The notes under the pieces: generated by a model | Seen by the model: only the letters and a program-made list of their open reading frames with translations | Databases searched by the model: none | Told to the model about the DNA's origin: nothing | Translations under genes and position numbers: made by a program | Assembly: GCF_036511935.1 (NCBI RefSeq) | Contig: NZ_AP028878.1 | Coordinates: 2,356,001-2,420,000, forward strand | Length of the DNA: 64,000 nucleotides | Reading direction: 5' to 3' | DNA from: Marinobacter nanhaiticus D15-8W | GTDB lineage: Bacteria > Pseudomonadota > Gammaproteobacteria > Pseudomonadales > Oleiphilaceae | Part shown: piece by piece, positions 63,160-64,000 of the stretch | Numbering within the stretch: the stretch's first letter is position 1 | Layout: each line of letters starts with the position of its first letter

Positions 63160-64000
63160 TTAGGCGTCAGAGGCATCCTGCGCCTGGCTGCCTCCTTGTT
63201 CCATATCTTCGACTTGTCGGGCCTGTACGGCGGTCAATGCAATGGTGAACACGATATCCTCGACGAGTGCGCCTCGTGAGAGGTCGTTCACCGGCTTCCT
63301 CAAACCTTGCAGCATGGGCCCGATACTCACCACGTTGGCGCTGCGCTGAACCGCCTTGTAAGTGGTGTTACCGGTGTTCAGGTCCGGGAATATAAAGACG
63401 GTCGCCTTACCTGCAACCGGGCTGTCCGGTGCTTTGCTCTTGGCTACGCTTTCATTGGCTGCGGCGTCATATTGAAGCGGACCATCGATGATCAGATCCG
63501 GACATCTTTCCTTTGCGATGCGCGTCGCCTCGCGGACTTTTTCGACATCTGCTCCTGAGCCGGATTTTCCAGTGCTATAGCTGATCATGGCAACCCTCGG
63601 CTCGATGCCGAACGTTTGCGCCGATTCCGCGCTTTGGATCGCAATATCGGCAAGCTCTTCGGCATTCGGGTCCGGGTTGATAGCGCAATCGCCGTACACC
63701 AGGACCTGCTCCGGCAAACACATGAAGAAGACCGAGGATACGACTTTGGCGGATTCATGGGTCTTGATCAGCTGCAGGGCGGGCCGCACGGTGTTGGCAG
63801 TGGTATGCACCGCGCCAGATACGAGCCCGTCCACTTCGCCCTGGGCGACCATCATCGTCGCAAGGACAACATTGTCCTCTAGCTGGGCTTCAGCCATGTC
63901 GCGCGCTAGACCCTTATGTTTGCGCAGTTCCACCATGGGGCTGATGTAGTTGTCACGCACCTCGTCCGGATCGACGATTTCCAGGTCCTCGGGCAGGGTG
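63160..64000 (-). CDS. pta: Phosphate acetyltransferase (C-terminal part; 5' end outside window)
   Basis: Interconverts acetyl-CoA and acetyl phosphate. The visible part is the C-terminal PTA_PTB catalytic domain. [91 protein letters not shown] are family blocks. The frame is open to base 64000, so the GTG near 63960 is internal and the start lies outside. Whether the long form with an N-terminal DRTGG-type region is present cannot be seen. Confidence 0.95.
   Translation of the reverse strand, partial: TLPEDLEIVDPDEVRDNYISPMVELRKHKGLARDMAEAQLEDNVVLATMMVAQGEVDGLVSGAVHTTANTVRPALQLIKTHESAKVVSSVFFMCLPEQVLVYGDCAINPDPNAEELADIAIQSAESAQTFGIEPRVAMISYSTGKSGSGADVEKVREATRIAKERCPDLIIDGPLQYDAAANESVAKSKAPDSPVAGKATVFIFPDLNTGNTTYKAVQRSANVVSIGPMLQGLRKPVNDLSRGALVEDIVFTIALTAVQARQVEDMEQGGSQAQDASDA

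Overview
The window reads as a chromosomal segment of a marine-type gammaproteobacterium, most like Marinobacter or a close relative. This is inferred from protein content and gene order, because no search could be run. Several gene strings follow the Pseudomonas order (comEC-exbB-exbD-lpxK-Trm112-kdsB-PTP-murB; yajC-secD-secF-suhB-trmJ-cysE-iscR-iscS; ndk-rlmN-pilF-rodZ-ispG-hisS-yfgM-bamB-der). Coding density is high, the DNA looks moderately GC-rich, and there are no insertion sequences, phage genes or CRISPR arrays. Almost everything is core genome. The novelty lies in altered core systems and regulatory DNA rather than in a mobile island.

Layout. 1-8290: 3' part of comEC, then exbB-exbD, msbA-lpxK, a Trm112-like protein, kdsB, a low-molecular-weight tyrosine phosphatase and murB, a cell-envelope run ending at a bidirectional terminator. 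8415-11585 (minus): the split B12-dependent ribonucleotide reductase nrdJb/nrdJa, behind a long structured leader and a promoter overlapped by tandem NrdR-like boxes. 11870-18731: a secreted DUF6160-like protein, a TrpXYZ-type ABC transporter of unknown substrate, a zinc-ribbon membrane protein, an acyl-CoA synthetase and a hotdog thioesterase. 18769-21558 (minus): iron(III) permease and binding protein with Fur-like sites. 21836-24339: PilZ protein, lipoprotein and a degenerate HD-GYP protein, a possible c-di-GMP group. 24413-30981: a lipoprotein, a YadGH-type ABC exporter, queF, a MASE2 adenylate cyclase (CyaB-like) with an Mpo1/DUF962 protein, and a nitroreductase.

31110-42939: flgBCDE and flgFGHIJKL, each set behind a clear sigma-54 promoter. 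42941-43072: tRNA-Leu(CAA) with its own promoter. 43208-48825: queA-tgt (with queF, three queuosine steps in the window) and yajC-secD-secF. 48974-53455: a SuhB homologue that has lost its metal ligands, trmJ, cysE, and iscR-iscS with tandem type-1 IscR sites. 53549-63053: ndk through der. 63160-64000 (minus): C-terminal part of phosphate acetyltransferase.

Most notable observations: (1) the isc operon stops after iscS and passes directly to ndk, with iscU, iscA, hscB, hscA, fdx and iscX absent, and IscS itself lacks its usual C-terminal tail; (2) the SuhB homologue at the conserved suhB position lacks all recognisable inositol-phosphatase metal ligands, which would fit a purely non-catalytic (transcription antitermination) role; (3) nrdJ has a long hairpin-rich leader and well-placed NrdR boxes; (4) the HD-GYP protein beside an intact PilZ protein lacks the HD dyad.
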